A stretch of 35,192 nt of DNA from JBBTSQ01 sp039795895 (GTDB taxonomy: Bacteria > Patescibacteriota > Minisyncoccia > Phycocordibacterales > JBAYGS01). The position numbers and the translations under genes are program-made. Each line of letters starts with the position of its first letter. Within the stretch, counting starts at the first letter, position 1. Shown here piece after piece: positions 1-8,976 of this stretch. Under the pieces are notes generated by a model, which worked only from the letters and a program-made list of their open reading frames with translations, made no database searches and had not been told where the DNA came from. The DNA lies in contig JBDKKW010000009.1 of the NCBI GenBank assembly GCA_039795895.1, positions 1-35,192 on the forward strand, read 5' to 3'.

Positions 1-2067
1 ACCTCTGCTCCATACACCTTTGTCTCGCTCACTCCAGCTGTGGGTACACACACCTTCAAAGCAAAAGCGACCGACAACTCAAACTTGTCTGGTGAATCTG
101 CGGATGTGAGTGTGAGTGTTTCTGGTAGAGTGGTGATTAAATATCCGCCGACCGTCTCTTTGACCTCGCCTGTGGCCAATAGTCGGGTGACTCAGGGTGC
201 GATAGTAACCCTCACTGCGATCGCGAGTGATACTGATGGTAGTATTTCTAAGGTAGACTTCTATGATAATGGTGTGTTGATTCCAAGTGGTACTGTCACA
301 ACCGCTCCGTACTCCATGGCTTATACTCCAACCATCGGCGCACATACCTTCAAAGCAAGAGCGACAGACAATGAATCATATACTGCAGAATCCGCTGATG
401 TAGGGATTACTGTCGTGCCATACACCTCACCAAGTATCACACTCACAACACCAACCACTGGCGACCAATTTGCTTCAGGAGCATCGATTACGCTCGGGGC
501 AACGGTCACTCTCGGTGACGGTACTATTACGAATGTGAAATTCTATGATGGTATTGTAGAGCTTGCCACCGACACCTCAGCTCCATACACCTATACTTAT
601 GCAAATCCTATTGTCGGTGAGCACCAGCTCAAAGCGAAAGTGACCGACGGTAATGGATTTGTGGTTGATTCAAATACCGCAAATGTCACCGTCACCTCTG
701 CTCCACTGCCTCCGACCGTGAGTTTGACTGCTACTCCAAGCGCCATTACCTCTGGTCAGGATACGGTGCTGTCATGGCAGGTATCAGGAGCTACTGCGTG
801 TGTATCTTCGAGTAATCCAGCCAATGTATCGTGGGATAGTGCCAATAAAACAGTCCCTGCGACTGCAAATACCGTGCTCACTCAGACGATTAGTGGGTTG
901 AGTGCGAATGCTCAGTTTAGTCTCACCTGTACTGGTCCAGGAGGTTCAACTAGCGATTCTGCAAATGTCACCTTTACAGCACATTTGCCTGCACCAAATA
1001 TCTCGCTTACCGTGATGATTCCAGAAGGGAATAGTTATGGTATTGCTGGACGAAATGTGTTGCTTTCATGGACAACAGAAAATGTGTTTCCAAATGGGTG
1101 TACTGCTTCCGGTAGTTGGGATGGAGTCAAAGCGAATATTGGTGTCAATGAAGTATCACCAGAATTGTTTGTGCCATCGGCTACCTACCAGCTGACTTGT
1201 CGCGGATCGGGAGGTACCCGAAGTCAGGAAGTGACCATTGAGGTGCTAGGAGGAAATCGTATCAATCCAGATTGTACAGCTGGTCAGACCTGTATCAAAC
1301 CACCGGATCTACCAGCCGACGCAACGACTGGCGATATCGATTTGTATGTATCGAGTGGTGCAGAAGGGGTGACTGATTACGGCAAGGGGTTTAAGGGTGG
1401 CTTGCTCGCGGTAAAGAGTAATGAAGCGTACACCATACAGTGGACTGCTTCTACGACCCTTGCTATAGGGTGGACCTGCGCAGCAACAACTCCTGGTGTC
1501 GGGGTGCCAAATGATCTCGTTTCGGCGCTGGGTTTGAGTTTGAGTAATCTTGGTGTTGATAAGACTGGATCAGTGCAAAATATTACGGTTGAAAATAAAC
1601 CAGCTTCTGCTGAGACCGCTACACCAATCATAAAGACCTACTCGATTACTTGTACCAAAAATGCTGGAGTGGCTGGACTATTTAAATCACTCTGGCAGTT
1701 GGCTTCGGTGGGAACACTTGCTCAGGCTACAGCAGCACAAACAGTTTCAGATAGTATCTCGGTGCAGATTAATCCTGAGGGAGTTGAGGCGGTTTCAAAT
1801 CCTGTCGATGCTTCGGGTAATTGTCTCTATCTCAATACCGCCACCCCAACCACTGTGCCCAAGACCACCTCAAAGACTTTCTACAAAAAGAATTTGGTGA
1901 ATAAAAATGTGGATAGTTGTAATGCAGAGGGGCAGTCATTTATGTGTCACGCGGGTGAGGTGACTAAAAACAATACCTTGATTCCAGCATATCTTGATCC
2001 AAACCAGAACGCATACAAGGCTTACAAATATGCATCGTGCCAGGAATCAAGTGTTGAAGAATTCTAA
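1..2067 (+). CDS. Ig-like repeat surface protein, 5'-truncated
   Basis: The reading frame is open from base 1, and the first in-frame GTG (40) lies inside a repeat, so the true start is upstream of the window. The N-terminal part has at least three bacterial Ig-like repeats of roughly 95 residues. Each has a P-P-T-V-S-L-T entry strand, a K-V-x-F-Y-D motif, an A-P-Y/Y-T turn and a G-x-H-T-F-K-A-x-A-T-D-N exit strand, a pattern typical of Big_9-type adhesive domains. The middle contains S-W-x-x-x-x-A-x-x-C modules with paired cysteines. The C-terminal third is unique, with several cysteines that suggest an oxidised extracellular fold. No membrane anchor is visible in this part. It heads a run of secreted-protein genes ending at 5781, so an extracellular adhesion role is inferred. 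The exact partner is unknown. Confidence 0.8.
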   Translation, partial: TSAPYTFVSLTPAVGTHTFKAKATDNSNLSGESADVSVSVSGRVVIKYPPTVSLTSPVANSRVTQGAIVTLTAIASDTDGSISKVDFYDNGVLIPSGTVTTAPYSMAYTPTIGAHTFKARATDNESYTAESADVGITVVPYTSPSITLTTPTTGDQFASGASITLGATVTLGDGTITNVKFYDGIVELATDTSAPYTYTYANPIVGEHQLKAKVTDGNGFVVDSNTANVTVTSAPLPPTVSLTATPSAITSGQDTVLSWQVSGATACVSSSNPANVSWDSANKTVPATANTVLTQTISGLSANAQFSLTCTGPGGSTSDSANVTFTAHLPAPNISLTVMIPEGNSYGIAGRNVLLSWTTENVFPNGCTASGSWDGVKANIGVNEVSPELFVPSATYQLTCRGSGGTRSQEVTIEVLGGNRINPDCTAGQTCIKPPDLPADATTGDIDLYVSSGAEGVTDYGKGFKGGLLAVKSNEAYTIQWTASTTLAIGWTCAATTPGVGVPNDLVSALGLSLSNLGVDKTGSVQNITVENKPASAETATPIIKTYSITCTKNAGVAGLFKSLWQLASVGTLAQATAAQTVSDSISVQINPEGVEAVSNPVDASGNCLYLNTATPTTVPKTTSKTFYKKNLVNKNVDSCNAEGQSFMCHAGEVTKNNTLIPAYLDPNQNAYKAYKYASCQESSVEEF

Positions 2068-2078
2068 TCAAAATCACT

Positions 2079-2390
2079 ATGGATATTCAAAAAATACAAA
2101 CCCCCTATACCATCCCAGCTAATCCTCCTGTTAAGCATAGCCCGTGGTTTATCGGCTTGCTGGTTGCTGTTGCGGTTATCCTGATGGGGACACTATCTGT
2201 ATATGTGTATCGTGAATATACCAAACCAGAAGCGCAGGTAAAACGAGCACTCGAAAAAGTGGCTCCTGTTGATCCGGTGCCTATCCAGCAAGAAGCGGTG
2301 GATCGAGCGCTCGGTAGAGTGACCAGGGCGAAACCGATTATTCTAGACCAAAAAGCAATACAAGATGCAATGAACAAACTTCAAAAATAA
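2079..2390 (+). CDS. Small single-pass membrane protein, unknown
   Basis: A 103-residue protein starting 11 nt after the previous stop. Residues about 22-46 form one hydrophobic helix (S-P-W-F-I-G-L-L-V-A-V-A-V-I-L), followed by a charged tail with two similar helical segments: Q-V-K-R-A-L-E-K-V and Q-E-A-V-D-R-A-L-G-R-V. The N-terminus is Pro-rich and probably cytoplasmic. I do not recognise the family. Its place between secreted-protein genes, in the same orientation and with no terminator between, suggests co-transcription and a membrane role for that locus. No Shine-Dalgarno sequence precedes the ATG (upstream is atcact). Confidence 0.6.
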   Translation: MDIQKIQTPYTIPANPPVKHSPWFIGLLVAVAVILMGTLSVYVYREYTKPEAQVKRALEKVAPVDPVPIQQEAVDRALGRVTRAKPIILDQKAIQDAMNKLQK

Positions 2391-2409
2391 CCTTACCAAA
2401 TACACTCTT

Positions 2410-3720
2410 ATGAAAAATCAGACCAATTCTACATACATACGAGGACTTGTGGGTGCGCTACTCACACTACTTTTGTCGGTGAGTGTGGTATCTGCACAGT
2501 GGAGCGGACCACTTGCTTCACCTCCAGGGAAAAATACATTACCACCGATTCACACGGGGAGTGTTGGTCAGGTAAAAACAGGTAACCTTATTATTGAAGG
2601 GGTAAATGATTTGAGTCAGCCGTATGCAAATGGTCTGCTTGTGCATTATGGCAACGTCGGCATCGGCACCCTCACCCCCAACGCCAAACTCGAGGTCAAC
2701 ACCAGTATCGGTGGCGCCCCCGGCCTCCGCATCGGTGCTCCCAACATGGGATCAGTCTCGATCAACACCGGTACACTCGCCACTGACAACAACTTCCCCG
2801 GCTACCTCGCATGGTTCAACGGTCTCGGTACCCGTCTGTCATATCTCGGCTACGACTCTGCTACCAATATGAATTGGAAACTCGAAAACGGTGCTAATCT
2901 CCAGATTAGTGGTGGTAACGTCGAACTCGGTGGTCAAATTAAAATTGCAGGTGGTGCTCCAGGAGCGGGGAAGGTGCTTACCTCCGATGCTAACGGACTT
3001 GCGAGTTGGCAGGCGCCGGCAAGTACACAGGGAAATGGCGTTGAAATGATTGGTCTCTTTGATACTTCGTGTCCTACAGGTTGGTCTCGATATACCGCTT
3101 TGGATGGTAAGGTTCCTCGAGGTGCTGATACCTATGGTGGTACTGGTGGTTCTGATACACATACTCATACATGGACCGCTACCGTCTATACACTAGACAG
3201 TAGTTGGAGACCAGCTATTGCAAATGATCTTAAGATTAATGCTGCATCAAGTTGGCCTCCGTACATAAATATGATTTGGTGTAAGGGGACGATTAACGGT
3301 ATTGGGGGTGGTTCAACTGGTGGATCTAGTACTGTGGTGTCTGCTACCACTCCTGATTTTGAAAGTGACTGGATTACAGTGGGTGCTTCTGCGACAGGTG
3401 CGGTGACACATAATCTTGGAGTGAGTAGATTTTCAAAATTTCAGATCATTGTTCGGGAAAACTCTACAAATAATGATGAAGTGGTCTACGATGGTATGGT
3501 TGCTTGTCCAGCTGCATTTACTGTAGCGGGAAGTGGATCGTATGTGCACGGTACTACTTTTTATGTTTCTCAATCTGATAACCCTACAAACAAGGTAAAA
3601 TACAGTACCGGGTATACTTCGCCATGCTACCTCTCATCTGGTACTGGGATGAATTGGAGTACTATCAATAGATTGGGGTATATTACGAGTGCCCAGATCA
3701 AGGTGAGAATTTGGAAATAA
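2410..3720 (+). CDS. Secreted fibre-like surface protein A with collar-like domain
   Basis: A 436-residue protein with a clear signal peptide (hydrophobic stretch about residues 13-28, cleavage expected after V-V-S-A). A P-P-G-K-N-T-L-P-P-I-H-T-G linker follows, then a G-N-V-G-I-G-T-x-T-P-x-A-K-L-E-V motif, as in phage tail-fibre and bacterial fibre shafts. The block coded by 2648-3021 is nearly identical to one in the next gene. After it comes a stretch resembling a phage tail-collar domain (G-L-F-D-T-S-C-P-T-G-W-S-R-Y, then G-G-S-D-T-H-T-H-T-W), and the C-terminus is a distinct beta-rich domain. An extracellular structural or attachment role is inferred. The gene is followed by a strong hairpin terminator. 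Confidence 0.75.
   Translation: MKNQTNSTYIRGLVGALLTLLLSVSVVSAQWSGPLASPPGKNTLPPIHTGSVGQVKTGNLIIEGVNDLSQPYANGLLVHYGNVGIGTLTPNAKLEVNTSIGGAPGLRIGAPNMGSVSINTGTLATDNNFPGYLAWFNGLGTRLSYLGYDSATNMNWKLENGANLQISGGNVELGGQIKIAGGAPGAGKVLTSDANGLASWQAPASTQGNGVEMIGLFDTSCPTGWSRYTALDGKVPRGADTYGGTGGSDTHTHTWTATVYTLDSSWRPAIANDLKINAASSWPPYINMIWCKGTINGIGGGSTGGSSTVVSATTPDFESDWITVGASATGAVTHNLGVSRFSKFQIIVRENSTNNDEVVYDGMVACPAAFTVAGSGSYVHGTTFYVSQSDNPTNKVKYSTGYTSPCYLSSGTGMNWSTINRLGYITSAQIKVRIWK
2648..3021 (+). repeat. GC-rich shared cassette, copy A
   Basis: This 374-nt segment matches 4094-4467 over the same length with about 21 mismatches by hand alignment (about 94% identity) and no gaps. It contains a 128-nt run with no mismatch (2839-2966). 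By direct count, 72 of 110 bases at 2651-2760 are G or C, against 48 of 120 at 3361-3480 in the same gene. Codons here are dominated by C-ending triplets, unlike the flanks. Confidence 0.9.
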
Positions 3721-3741
3721 GAGTAAATACCGTGAGGTAAA

Positions 3742-3780
3742 AAATCCCCAGGAAAGCAGAGCTTTCCTGGGGATTTCTCT
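3742..3780 (+). terminator. Rho-independent terminator after surface protein A
   Basis: A 16-bp hairpin (arms 3742-3757 and 3761-3776, loop aga) is followed by ctctttt. It has nearly the same design as the hairpin at 5914-5948. Confidence 0.85.
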
Positions 3781-3838
3781 TTTGCTGTATTTGCTATACT
3801 AAATGAATATTTATGTACCATTAAAAGAGTTTATGGGG

Positions 3839-3844
3839 TATAAT
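3839..3844 (+). promoter_or_regulatory. Likely -10 box for surface protein B
   Basis: A perfect TATAAT lies 26 nt before the ATG at 3871. No good -35 is seen. A second candidate, TGCTATACT, ends at 3800 just after the terminator. Confidence 0.5.
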
Positions 3845-3870
3845 TTAGAGGGTATTAGTAAGAAATCTTT

Positions 3871-5781
3871 ATGTCATTTACAAAATTAATAAAATCGTTT
3901 TTTGTTCTCTCGCTCCTCCTTTCGGTGTCTGTTGTGTCTGCAGCATGGACTGCTCCAAACACTACTCCTCCGGGGAACAATACGTTCCCACCACTACACT
4001 CAGGTGCCGAATCACAAACCAAGACAGGCAACTTGGTGATTATGGGGCTGGATGATACAAACGCGGTGCGATCACTCGGATTCGGAGTGCTCAATGGCAA
4101 CGTCGGCATCGGCACCCTCACCCCCAACGCCAAACTCGAGGTCAACACGAGTCTCGGTGGAGCCACCGGCCTCCGTATCGGTGCTCCCAATATGGGATCA
4201 ATCTCGATCAACACCGGTACACTCAGTACTGACAACAACTTCCCCGGCTACCTCGCCTGGTTCAACGGCACCGGTACCCGTCTCTCATATCTCGGCTACG
4301 ACTCTGCTACCAATATGAATTGGAAACTCGAAAACGGTGCTAATCTCCAGATTAGTGGTGGTAACGTCGAACTCGGTGGTCAAATTAAAATTGCAGGTGG
4401 TGCTCCAGGAGCAGGGAAGGTGCTGACGTCGGATGCAAATGGACTTGCGAGTTGGCAGGCGCCGGCAGCTGGGGGGACTACTTCTTTTGGTACCTGCGAC
4501 ACCACCCCTTTTGCTCCAAACATGACAACTGGTACTCAGTATCTAAACACCAGTGGAACACAACTGATCGTTGTGGCTACAGCTTCTGAGACATCAGTGA
4601 GCGGTCAGCAGTGGCTCCAGGGCTTCATCGGCTCAGCAAGTGCGGGTACACTAGTGGCAAACGATGTTTTCCTCTCACCAAACACCGCTTCGATCACCTT
4701 CGTTGTTCCTCCGGGCTATTACTACAAAGTGGTGAATCAAGCGACGAATGGTCCGACACTCAATGCGAATGCCTGGAAGGTGTGTGGGGGAGGGGGCGGA
4801 TCATCTAGTGGAGGACCGACCATTCTTGGTCCTTTAGCAGATAGTTCTAATGATAGTCATACTCAACAAGTTACTTTTTCTTTAGCCACAGCTACTAATG
4901 TATTAATTGAAGCTCATTCAAATTTGGGAGTACCAAATTCAGTGGGGTCAACTGCTACTCTTTTGGTTGATGGGGTATCAGTAGATGAAGCCTATATTAG
5001 TGATGCGGCAAATAGTGGTGGGGCGACCTATTCAGTCGCTACATTAAGTGTGCGTATGGATCTTGCTGCGGGTAGTCACACACTAAAACTTACGTTTCCT
5101 AGTCCGGGTTCGATGTATTTTCCAGCAGGTAGACCACAACACCCTACTTATTTTTACGTCTACATGCTAACTCCGGGATCGGGACTTACTTCAGGTTTTT
5201 CTGGTGGTTCAACTGCTGGTGTGACAAGTATTGTCGCTGGCACAGGCGTGACTATTTCTCCTGCTGGCGGCACTGGTGCGGTGACGATTAATGCGTCTGG
5301 GTCTTCTAGCACAGGAAATGTCTGTGGTAGTGCAATCTATCACGGAAAGATTGATAATTTTGGCAAGTACACACTCACGGACGCTTGGGGTTGTGTAGTC
5401 GACTCAACCGGTCAAAATTTCCAAGGTACGACTGATTCGAATACTATGACGTACCTTGCTGCAGGTACATGTTCAGGTGGTGCAAGAAAAGTAACTATTG
5501 ATCCACTCACCAAGAGCTTCATGTGTGTATATGAGGGTAATATCTCAGCAGCACAGACATTTGCACCGGGGGCGTGGTGCGGTGTATACAATATGGAAGT
5601 TAGAAATTCTGGCACCGCATTTAGTACAATTAATGCTTGTCTCGGAAGGACCACTGATTCCACCTCCACTTCGCAGTCCTTGTGTCCTACCGGATTCTCC
5701 CCTTTTTCTTTTGGTGGCTCCACGGCTGGTAGTGGAATTGGGCGACTTGATACTCTGAAGGTGTCTTGCATTAAGGACTAA
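3871..5781 (+). CDS. Secreted fibre-like surface protein B, paralogue of A
   Basis: A 636-residue protein with a signal peptide (cleavage expected after V-V-S-A) and an N-terminus parallel to the previous gene (L-L-L-S-V-S-V-V-S-A, P-P-G-x-N-T, K-T-G-N-L). Residues about 75-199 are the shared G-N-V-G-I-G-T cassette. After it the proteins diverge completely. Here a domain with T-Q-Y-L-N-T-S-G-T-Q-L-I-V and P-P-G-Y-Y-Y-K is followed by a Gly/Ser linker, a beta-sandwich-like region, a V-T-S-I-V-A-G-T-G-V-T-I-S fibre motif, and a Cys-containing C-terminus. The constant-shaft, variable-tip layout is typical of modular fibres or adhesins. Exact ligands cannot be read from sequence. Confidence 0.75.
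   Translation: MSFTKLIKSFFVLSLLLSVSVVSAAWTAPNTTPPGNNTFPPLHSGAESQTKTGNLVIMGLDDTNAVRSLGFGVLNGNVGIGTLTPNAKLEVNTSLGGATGLRIGAPNMGSISINTGTLSTDNNFPGYLAWFNGTGTRLSYLGYDSATNMNWKLENGANLQISGGNVELGGQIKIAGGAPGAGKVLTSDANGLASWQAPAAGGTTSFGTCDTTPFAPNMTTGTQYLNTSGTQLIVVATASETSVSGQQWLQGFIGSASAGTLVANDVFLSPNTASITFVVPPGYYYKVVNQATNGPTLNANAWKVCGGGGGSSSGGPTILGPLADSSNDSHTQQVTFSLATATNVLIEAHSNLGVPNSVGSTATLLVDGVSVDEAYISDAANSGGATYSVATLSVRMDLAAGSHTLKLTFPSPGSMYFPAGRPQHPTYFYVYMLTPGSGLTSGFSGGSTAGVTSIVAGTGVTISPAGGTGAVTINASGSSSTGNVCGSAIYHGKIDNFGKYTLTDAWGCVVDSTGQNFQGTTDSNTMTYLAAGTCSGGARKVTIDPLTKSFMCVYEGNISAAQTFAPGAWCGVYNMEVRNSGTAFSTINACLGRTTDSTSTSQSLCPTGFSPFSFGGSTAGSGIGRLDTLKVSCIKD
4094..4467 (+). repeat. GC-rich shared cassette, copy B
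   Basis: Partner of 2648-3021: same length, in frame in both genes, with sharp edges. On the left, homology starts at atggcaacgtcgg; on the right it ends at gcgccggca. Upstream and downstream codons diverge abruptly. This fits gene conversion or recent module copying rather than simple ancient duplication of the whole gene. Confidence 0.9.
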
Positions 5782-5913
5782 TCTTTTTCGGCCTAACGTA
5801 AAATGTTCTCCCACTCGCACAAAAATACTGATCAGCTGGGGTTGATGCCTGGAATGAAGATGGTGGATTTAAGTAAGGTAGTTGTTGATTAACGATATGG
5901 TGATGTAATCTCA

Positions 5914-5953
5914 GAAATCCCCCGAAAGCGGAGCTTTCGGGGGATTTCCGTTT
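5914..5953 (+). terminator. Terminator after surface protein B
   Basis: A 16-bp hairpin (5914-5929 with 5933-5948, loop gga) is followed by cgtttt. The preceding 130 nt after the stop codon show no gene or other signal that I can support. Confidence 0.85.
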
Positions 5954-5962
5954 TGCTATATC

Positions 5963-5971
5963 TGCTATAAT
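5963..5971 (+). promoter_or_regulatory. Extended -10 promoter for the pilus operon
   Basis: TGCTATAAT lies 17 nt upstream of the pilB ATG. A purine-rich AAGGAG at 5974-5979 lies near the expected transcription start, so it may be only partly present in the mRNA. No clear -35 is seen. Confidence 0.6.
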
Positions 5972-5988
5972 ACAAGGAGCTATTTTGT

Positions 5989-7743
5989 ATGTTCATCGAA
6001 CAAAAACAACTCAATGATTTTATTCTCGACTCAGGTCTGGTGACTCGAGCGGAATTTGATACCGCCTCGCTCGAGGCTGAGAAAAAGAAAAGTAGTGTGA
6101 GTGATGTACTTGTGGCGAAAGGGAAGCTTTCGGTAGATGATATTCGCAAGATGCAGGCGTATGTGCTCGGTATTCCTTTTGTAGATCTCAAAGGGCAGAA
6201 GATTGATTTTGCGGTTCTCTCACTCATCCCTGAGCCGATTGCTCGCAATCACAATATCGTGGCATTCAAGAAAAGTGCAGACACGCTCGAGCTTGCCATG
6301 CTCGATACCGACGACCTCACAGCAATCGATTTTATTAAAAAGAAAGTTGGTCTCAAAATCGCCTCTCGATTGACCGATGCAGACTCGATAAAGAGTGCAC
6401 TGCTTCAGTATCAGAAGAGTTTGAAAGCTGAGTTTGGCGATTTGATCACCAAGGATGCTTCGTTGATTACCGCATCTGTGGATGCTACTATGACAGGTAC
6501 CGAGTCAGCGGGGGATTTGAAAAAGATGGCTGAGGATTTACCGGTGGTGCGAATCGTCGACACCTTGCTCAAGCATGCGGTGCTTCAAAAGGCGTCGGAT
6601 ATTCATATTGAACCAATGGAGACACAGGTGGTGGTGCGATATCGCATCGACGGTATCTTGCATGATGCGATGGTGCTTCCGAAAAATGTGGAATCGGGTA
6701 TTACGGCGCGTCTCAAGGTGCTTTCAAATCTCAAGCTTGATGAAAAGCGTCTGCCTCAAGATGGGCGATTCAAGATCGAGCTCAATGGTGAAAAAGTTTC
6801 GTTCCGTGTGTCGATTCTGCCTATCTACTTTGGCGAAAAGATTGTGATGCGTCTGCTTCGAGAGAGTGTGGGTGGGTTTAGTCTTGAAAAGCTTGGCTTT
6901 CACGGTGAAAATCTCGAGCGTATTCATACGGGAACCAAACAAAAGACGGGTATGATCCTGACCTCAGGCCCAACGGGAAGTGGAAAAAGTACCACGTTGT
7001 ATACCGTGCTCGAGATGCTCAATACGCCGGATGTAAATATATCGACTATTGAGGATCCGATTGAATATCAGATGCCAAGAATCAATCAGACTCAGGTAAA
7101 GCCGGATATTGGATTCACCTTTGCCTCTGGTCTACGATCGCTCGTCCGCCAGGACCCAGATATTGTGATGGTGGGGGAAATTCGAGACAACGAGACAGCG
7201 AGTCTTGCGGTGAATGCTGCTCTTACGGGCCACTTGGTACTCTCAACGCTCCACACCAACTCTGCAGCTGGTGCGATTCCACGTCTGCTTGATATGAAAG
7301 TGGAACCGTTTCTCTTGGTATCGACGGTCAATGTGATTATTGGTCAGCGTCTAGTACGTCGACTGTGTCCTGATAGTGAAAAATATATATTGACCAAAGC
7401 TGAGCTCGATACGCTTTCAAAAAAGGTTGATATGGGTAATGTGCTCGCTCTTTTACAATCAGAAAAGATCGTCGCTCCAAATGCTACCTGGACCACTATT
7501 CCATTTTTTAAACCAAAGAAGACTGCCGAGTGTGAAGATGGGTATAGTGGTCGAGTGGGTATTCACGAAGTACTCAAGATGTCACCAACCATCAAAGATT
7601 TGGTGATGAAGGGGGCGACATCAGGGGAGATTGAAAAGCAGGCAAAAAAAGAAGGGATGATTACTATGATTGAAGACGGGATTTTTAAGGCGGTGCAGGG
7701 GCTTACTACCATCGAAGAAGTGTTCCGAGTTGTTTCCGAATAA
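5989..7743 (+). CDS. pilB: Type IV pilus assembly ATPase PilB/GspE
   Basis: A 584-residue hexameric ATPase that powers pilus extension from the cytoplasmic face. The N-terminal MshEN-type domain (about 1-150) is followed by the secretion ATPase core. Walker A is G-P-T-G-S-G-K-S at residues 327-334. The Asp box region is I-E-D-P-I-E-Y, and the Walker B/His box stretch is Q-D-P-D-I-V-M-V-G-E-I-R-D followed by T-G-H-L-V-L-S-T-L-H-T-N. The C-terminal zinc module that normally carries four cysteines is degenerate: only L-C-P-D-S and A-E-C-E-D remain around an insertion of about 50 residues. It is the first gene of an operon with pilC and prepilins. The assignment to PilB rather than a retraction ATPase rests on the MshEN domain and on adjacency to pilC. 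Confidence 0.93.
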   Translation: MFIEQKQLNDFILDSGLVTRAEFDTASLEAEKKKSSVSDVLVAKGKLSVDDIRKMQAYVLGIPFVDLKGQKIDFAVLSLIPEPIARNHNIVAFKKSADTLELAMLDTDDLTAIDFIKKKVGLKIASRLTDADSIKSALLQYQKSLKAEFGDLITKDASLITASVDATMTGTESAGDLKKMAEDLPVVRIVDTLLKHAVLQKASDIHIEPMETQVVVRYRIDGILHDAMVLPKNVESGITARLKVLSNLKLDEKRLPQDGRFKIELNGEKVSFRVSILPIYFGEKIVMRLLRESVGGFSLEKLGFHGENLERIHTGTKQKTGMILTSGPTGSGKSTTLYTVLEMLNTPDVNISTIEDPIEYQMPRINQTQVKPDIGFTFASGLRSLVRQDPDIVMVGEIRDNETASLAVNAALTGHLVLSTLHTNSAAGAIPRLLDMKVEPFLLVSTVNVIIGQRLVRRLCPDSEKYILTKAELDTLSKKVDMGNVLALLQSEKIVAPNATWTTIPFFKPKKTAECEDGYSGRVGIHEVLKMSPTIKDLVMKGATSGEIEKQAKKEGMITMIEDGIFKAVQGLTTIEEVFRVVSE

Positions 7744-7748
7744 ATTAT

Positions 7749-8969
7749 ATGCAGTTCACTTACAAAGCAGCAAAAGCAAATGGAGAAATGTATGAATCGC
7801 ATGGCGAGTTTGCTGATCGCTACGCGCTTTACAATTTTGTCAGACAAGCAGGGGATACAGTGATTTCGTTTGATGAAGCAAAAAAGAAAATGACACTCGA
7901 TTCAGTCATTGCATTGCTGCCCATCGGCAAAAATATCTCACTGCACGAAAAGATTATTTTTACTCGAAATCTAGGCTCGATGCTGAATTCTGGACTGTCT
8001 TTGACTCGCGCCCTCTCGGTACTCGAGCGTCAGGCAAAGCCAAAGAGTACACTCCAACACATCATTATTTCGCTCAATGAGCACATCAATCGGGGTAAGT
8101 CGTTGAGTCAGGCACTTTCAGAATACTCCAATATCTTTTCGTCACTTTTGATTTCCATGGTACGGTCAGGAGAGGAGAGTGGCACCCTGTCAGAGTCGCT
8201 CAAGGTGGTGTCTGTGCAAATGGAGAAATCATACCTGCTCAAAAAGAAGATCAAAGGCGCGATGATGTATCCATCGATTATTTTCAGTATCATGATTGGT
8301 ATTGGAATATTGATGTTGGTGTATGTGGTGCCGAGCCTCACGGCGACATTTAAGGAGTTGCATGTGGAGCTCCCGTGGACTACCCAGCTGATCATCTCAA
8401 CCAGTGATTTGTTGCAAAATCATTATCTGATACTGCTCAGTATTTTTGTGGCACTTGTGGTAGGGATTACGGTAGGACTGAAGACTGCTACAGGTAAACG
8501 CTGGTTTAGCTATGTGACGTTGCATATGCCGATCATCGCTACGATTACCAAAGAATCAAACAGCGCTCAGACTACCCGCACCTTGTCGTCTTTGTTGTCC
8601 GCAGGTGTTGATGTGGTGCATGCGATGGAAATTACTTCGGAGGTGACTCAAAATGTGTTTTATCGAGAGGTGCTCGCGCATTCAACCGAGACTATTCAAA
8701 AAGGTTTACCGATTTCTCAGGTGTTTATTGATAACCCAAAAATCTTCCCGGTGTTTGTCGGAGAAATGGCTTCGGTGGGTGAAGAGACAGGGAAGCTTGC
8801 ACCAATGCTTCTCGAAGTAGCTACCTACTACGAAGAAGAGGTCGAACAAAAGACCAAAGACATGTCGACAATTATCGAACCATTTTTGATGGTGTTTATC
8901 GGAGCGGCGGTCGGCTTTTTTGCGATTTCGATGCTGATGCCGACCTACTCGTTGGTCAACGCCTTTTAA
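7749..8969 (+). CDS. pilC: Type IV pilus inner-membrane platform PilC/GspF
   Basis: A 406-residue polytopic protein with two GspF domains. A short cytoplasmic N-terminus precedes F-T-R-N-L-G-S-M-L-N-S-G-L-S-L-T-R-A-L in the first domain and T-R-T-L-S-S-L-L-S-A-G-V-D in the second. Each repeat ends with hydrophobic helices (about 170-195, 220-245 and 380-402). It anchors the pilus base in the membrane and couples to PilB, whose gene ends 5 nt upstream. The start ATG lies right after the pilB stop with no Shine-Dalgarno sequence, so coupled translation is likely. Length is normal for the family. Confidence 0.93.
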   Translation: MQFTYKAAKANGEMYESHGEFADRYALYNFVRQAGDTVISFDEAKKKMTLDSVIALLPIGKNISLHEKIIFTRNLGSMLNSGLSLTRALSVLERQAKPKSTLQHIIISLNEHINRGKSLSQALSEYSNIFSSLLISMVRSGEESGTLSESLKVVSVQMEKSYLLKKKIKGAMMYPSIIFSIMIGIGILMLVYVVPSLTATFKELHVELPWTTQLIISTSDLLQNHYLILLSIFVALVVGITVGLKTATGKRWFSYVTLHMPIIATITKESNSAQTTRTLSSLLSAGVDVVHAMEITSEVTQNVFYREVLAHSTETIQKGLPISQVFIDNPKIFPVFVGEMASVGEETGKLAPMLLEVATYYEEEVEQKTKDMSTIIEPFLMVFIGAAVGFFAISMLMPTYSLVNAF

Positions 8970-8976
8970 TGTTTTT

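Noticed and set aside
2648..4467. Insertion sequence or phage integration explaining the duplicated cassette
   Set aside because: No terminal inverted repeats, target duplications or transposase. The cassette is in frame in both genes and encodes a protein module.
5782..5913. Possible small gene between surface protein B and its terminator
   Set aside because: No ORF with start, ribosome site or sequence character. It looks like an untranslated 3' region or a decayed gene end.
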